Assembly: GCA_009837815.1 (NCBI GenBank) | Contig: VXSV01000013.1 | Span: forward strand, 1 to 34,659 | Reading direction: 5' to 3' | From: Acidimicrobiia bacterium | GTDB taxonomy: Bacteria; Actinomycetota; Acidimicrobiia; Spongiisociales; ZC4RG35 | Length of the DNA stretch: 34,659 nt | In this document: piece after piece, positions 32,737 to 34,659 of the stretch | Layout of the letters: each line of letters begins with the position of its first letter | Numbering within the stretch: position 1 is the stretch's first letter | The notes under the pieces: model-generated | What the model was told of the DNA's origin: nothing | What the model saw: the letters and a program-made list of their open reading frames with translations, nothing else | Databases searched by the model: none | Translations under genes and position numbers: made by a program

Positions 32737-33769
32737 GCCCTCTGATCCACCAATTGGGGCTGGATATCACCACCCCACTCTGGCCCGCCAGCGCATTGGC
32801 CAACCGGAGGGAGGGGAAACCCGGATCGGTGTCCACCTTGAACCAGTTGACCAGCCCCTCGAACGCCTCCGCCTGGGAGGGACCGATGTTGTTTGAGCTC
32901 ATGAACGCTTCTACCGTGGCCGCGTCCCACGTCGGGTCGAGCATCAGAACGACGCCTCCCGGCAGGGCCATCAATTCGTTCGACTCCGACCAGAAAACCG
33001 GTCCGGTTGGATCATCCCAACCTCCCTCGGGGAGGACATCGGCCACCGTCAGGACGGTGTCCTGCCACACAGGCGCTTCCCGATCGCCATCATGCCAGAT
33101 GAACCTGTCACCCCTCGACGGCGTCGGCGCCGCCGGGCTGTCCTCACCATGCAGCACTGCAGAATCCTGGGTCGCTTCGGTCCCAGGACCGCTGATGATC
33201 ACGGCATTGTCACCGTCTATGTCCACATGCAAAAACTGCGGAACCTCCTCCGACTGGGGAGGTTCCCTGTCCAGGGTGGCCGGACCCCCTCCGTCGGAAG
33301 GGCCCTCGGACGCCACAACCGGCTGGTCCTGCAGCCGCGGCGTCTCAAGCTCGACCTCCGGGGCTTCCGCTGTTTCAGGAGCGGACGGACCGACCGTGAC
33401 AGGCTGACCGGCATCAGTGGACGGACCGACCGTGACAGGCTGCCCGGCATCAGTGGACGGACCGACCGCGGACGAGGGCGAATCGGTGGGGGCGCCAGCC
33501 TGCGTAACCACCGGCGCCGTGGCAGGTGCAACATCTTCGGCCTTGCTAACAGCCACCTCCGACCCATCCTCGACTCCGCATGCGGCCATCAACCCCACCA
33601 CCACACACACCGCGGCCAACCGCCACACAGTGAGAGGCCTCAGCAGACCCTCCACGCCTCGGCGAAAGCCTCCCGAGTCGATCCGGGGCGGCATGCAGAC
33701 CCCGCCTCTGCCTTTGCGGCCGCCCTGGTCGTCGAAAACGGTCTCCATAGGAGGTTTCGGGTCGGTCAC
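32726..33769 (-). CDS. Lipoprotein carrying an S8-peptidase pro-domain-like C-terminus
   Basis: This 347-residue protein starts at GTG 33769, with AAGGAG about 8 nt upstream. After an unusually long basic N-region there is a hydrophobic segment (about 47-63) ending Gly-Leu-Met-Ala-Ala-Cys, so Cys64 is the likely lipidated residue (Met at -3 is not ideal). Residues about 65-200 are a low-complexity Pro/Thr/Glu/Ala linker with a 12-residue tandem repeat. Residues about 245-347 are folded: Phe-Trp-Ser-Glu-Ser, Ala-Leu-Pro-Gly-Gly-Val-Val-Leu, Leu-Asp-Pro-Thr-Trp, Phe-Pro-Ser-Leu-Arg-Leu-Ala-Asn-Ala-Leu and Ile-Ser-Ser-Pro-Asn-Trp-Trp. As I recall, this is how the pro-domain of many bacterial S8 peptidases looks just before the catalytic domain. 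Here a stop codon follows, and the giant subtilase gene begins 11 nt inside this gene. A chaperone/inhibitor role in trans is inferred. Confidence 0.85.
   Translation of the reverse strand: MTDPKPPMETVFDDQGGRKGRGGVCMPPRIDSGGFRRGVEGLLRPLTVWRLAAVCVVVGLMAACGVEDGSEVAVSKAEDVAPATAPVVTQAGAPTDSPSSAVGPSTDAGQPVTVGPSTDAGQPVTVGPSAPETAEAPEVELETPRLQDQPVVASEGPSDGGGPATLDREPPQSEEVPQFLHVDIDGDNAVIISGPGTEATQDSAVLHGEDSPAAPTPSRGDRFIWHDGDREAPVWQDTVLTVADVLPEGGWDDPTGPVFWSESNELMALPGGVVLMLDPTWDAATVEAFMSSNNIGPSQAEAFEGLVNWFKVDTDPGFPSLRLANALAGQSGVVISSPNWWIRGLVE
33385..33456. repeat. 36-bp tandem repeat in the lipoprotein linker
   Basis: Two 36-bp units (33385-33420 and 33421-33456) differ at one base, and a partial third unit of about 12 bp follows. 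They encode a 12-residue Thr/Pro/Gly/Val-rich unit. Being a multiple of three, copy-number change would only lengthen or shorten the tether. Confidence 0.9.
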
Positions 33770-33795
33770 GTCTCAGGCTCCTTTCGGACAATCAT

Positions 33796-33814
33796 GATAA
33801 TAATAATCATTATC
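33796..33814 (-). promoter_or_regulatory. Fur-box-like operator
   Basis: GATAATAATAATCATTATC matches the classical Fur box GATAATGATAATCATTATC at 18 of 19 positions, and it extends to a 21-nt TGATAAT-N7-ATTATCA. It lies 27-45 nt before the lipoprotein GTG, where the promoter -10 (TATTAT or TATCAT on the minus strand) should be. Binding of a Fur-family protein (Fur or Zur) would block transcription of the lipoprotein and giant protease genes. Confidence 0.7.
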
Positions 33815-33815
33815 A

Positions 33816-34128
33816 GGAAAACTCACCGAGAGGGAGCCAGGGGGTCGCAGAACTACCTAACGGGTACGGAACCAACCACGGGCACGCCGGCCAGGCCCAC
33901 CACCTAGTCTCTCCGGCCTACTTCGACTCAGGCCCGACTCGAATTTGGCGGATGGTTTGGTGTTGTCCCTGGTCAGGCGGTATACGCGAACAGGGTGTTT
34001 CCACTACATTGGGTGGGTGGCTCCCTGTTTAGGGGTGGGCGATGGTGGGTCTGTCCCAGGTGCGGGTGTCGGCTCCAACTTGGCACAGCCCCTACGACCT
34101 CTACAATCAACTAACGAGCAACGACCGG
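33816..34128. other. Intergenic stretch without a supported gene
   Basis: I see no convincing coding region here. A 7-bp inverted repeat (33989-33995 with 34023-34029, 27-nt loop) could serve as a terminator for the minus-strand gene to its right, but no T-run follows. The upstream part presumably carries the -35 region of the lipoprotein promoter. Confidence 0.4.
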
Positions 34129-34407
34129 TTAGAGCTTGCTGGCTTCCACCTCTACTCGCTGATCAGGATCCAGGAGACCGAGGAGGTGATCGCGATCCTC
34201 GGGTGGTCGGATAGCTATTCGACGGGCCGCCCTCTCCGGATCGAGAGCATTCAAGTAGTGTCGCCAGTCGTCCTCTGTATAGGAATCGGCTATGGCATTC
34301 GCTGTTCGCCGTCCCTGCTCTAGTTCCTCAGGTCCAGCGGGTACCCACTTGCTGGGATCGCTCCCCAATTCGCAGATGGTCTTTATCTTATCTGGCGTCC
34401 ACCTCAT
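34129..34407 (-). CDS. Small hypothetical protein
   Basis: This is a 92-residue soluble protein from ATG 34407; an in-frame TTG at 34416 is the alternative start. It is charged and helix-rich, with Trp-Thr-Pro-Asp-Lys-Ile-Lys near the start, a Trp-Val-Pro-Ala-Gly-Pro segment and a C-terminal Leu-Leu-Gly-Leu-Leu-Asp-Pro-Asp-Gln stretch. Amino-acid use looks natural, unlike the overlapping plus-strand frame. The ATG overlaps the stop of a broken upstream frame (ATGA), which suggests a former two-gene unit. I do not recognise the family. No signal peptide or membrane segment is seen. Confidence 0.55.
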   Translation of the reverse strand: MRWTPDKIKTICELGSDPSKWVPAGPEELEQGRRTANAIADSYTEDDWRHYLNALDPERAARRIAIRPPEDRDHLLGLLDPDQRVEVEASKL

Positions 34408-34608
34408 CCAACCCAAAGTATAGCGATAGCCGTTCCTTCCCTCAGGTCCTTGTCGAATAGTTTACGGGTTTTCTGGCTGATGGCGAATGCCCGATCAACG
34501 ATTCTTGCCCTCCCCAAGCTGGCTCAAAGACCTCTTCCCGACAACGGTTTCGCTCCCGCCGGAATCGGTCTTGGCGATCAAGCTGAATTCCCTGGCGTGA
34601 GCGGCTTC
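34404..34608 (-). pseudogene. Frameshifted small gene upstream of 34129-34407
   Basis: Two protein-like pieces lie in neighbouring frames. The first reads Ala-Arg-Glu-Phe-Ser-Leu-Ile-Ala-Lys-Thr-Asp and later Val-Val-Gly-Lys-Arg-Ser-Leu, and stops at 34495. The second reads Arg-Ile-Val-Asp-Arg-Ala-Phe-Ala-Ile-Ser-Gln-Lys and ends at 34404, overlapping the next ATG. A single frameshift near the G-rich run at about 34505-34518 would join them. The 5' piece has no good start codon after the stop at 34609-34611. The family is not recognised. Confidence 0.35.
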
Positions 34609-34641
34609 CTAGTGTAGCGTCGCTTTATTGGTTGCGTGGGT

Positions 34642-34656
34642 TAGTATGGGGTTATG
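34642..34656 (+). promoter_or_regulatory. Possible leaderless promoter and start codon at the window edge
   Basis: TAGTAT (34642-34647) lies 6 nt before an ATG at 34654-34656. The spacing resembles the two TATAAT-8-nt-ATG starts elsewhere in the window. Only two codons of any gene are visible, so this is weak. Confidence 0.2.
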
Positions 34657-34659
34657 CCT

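Noticed and set aside
33385-33470. Possible CRISPR-like short repeats
   Set aside because: The units are directly adjacent without spacers and encode an in-frame linker.
34042-34323. 93-codon plus-strand frame
   Set aside because: It overlaps the minus-strand hypothetical gene, whose charged helical composition is more protein-like. It has no homologous motif.
1-34659. tRNA, rRNA, insertion sequence, prophage or integrase
   Set aside because: I looked for cloverleaf-like sequence, conserved rRNA stretches, transposase motifs and terminal inverted repeats and saw none.

Overview
The window is high-GC bacterial DNA, most likely from an uncultured actinomycete-type bacterium. My best guess is Acidimicrobiia or a marine/symbiotic relative. 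The reasons are lipoproteins with Thr/Ala/Pro/Glu-rich linkers, promoters whose -10 box lies 8 nt from the start codon (leaderless-like), frequent GTG/TTG starts, and a giant secreted Calx-beta/subtilase protein of a kind I associate with that group. The taxonomy is inference; no rRNA or marker gene is present.

Left region (about 128-6926, minus strand): an eight-gene operon for uptake and use of an unknown carbohydrate. In transcription order it holds a GntR/UTRA regulator, a PfkB sugar kinase, a BtpA/SgcQ-type TIM-barrel protein, a lipoprotein solute-binding protein, two MalF/MalG-type permeases and two small proteins of unknown function. Most junctions are 4-nt overlaps (ATGA or GTGA). A 15-bp hairpin lies just after the binding-protein gene. 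No ABC ATPase gene is present, so a shared ATPase encoded elsewhere is expected.

Middle region (about 6927-9771): the operon promoter, a truncated retropepsin-like gene behind an intact small DUF5678-like gene, and on the plus strand an AAA_14/DUF4143-type ATPase with an unrecognised C-terminal extension of about 240 residues.

Right region (9772-33769, minus strand): two overlapping genes. The first (32726-33769) encodes a lipoprotein whose C-terminus looks like the N-terminal pro-domain of S8 peptidases. The second (9772-32736) encodes a 7654-residue secreted protein and fills two thirds of the window. It carries three tandem modules of FN3, three PPC-like domains, subtilase, P domain and Calx-beta, followed by a very long Calx-beta array. 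Subtilase 1 has lost the catalytic His and Ser; subtilases 2 and 3 keep the full triad. A near-consensus Fur box (18/19) lies just upstream of the lipoprotein gene, so the pair may be metal-regulated. The proposed system is a membrane-tethered pro-domain acting in trans on a giant protein with two active protease domains and one pseudo-protease domain.

Right end (about 33816-34659): sparse sequence with one small hypothetical gene, an apparently frameshifted gene upstream of it, and possibly the start of another gene at the very edge.
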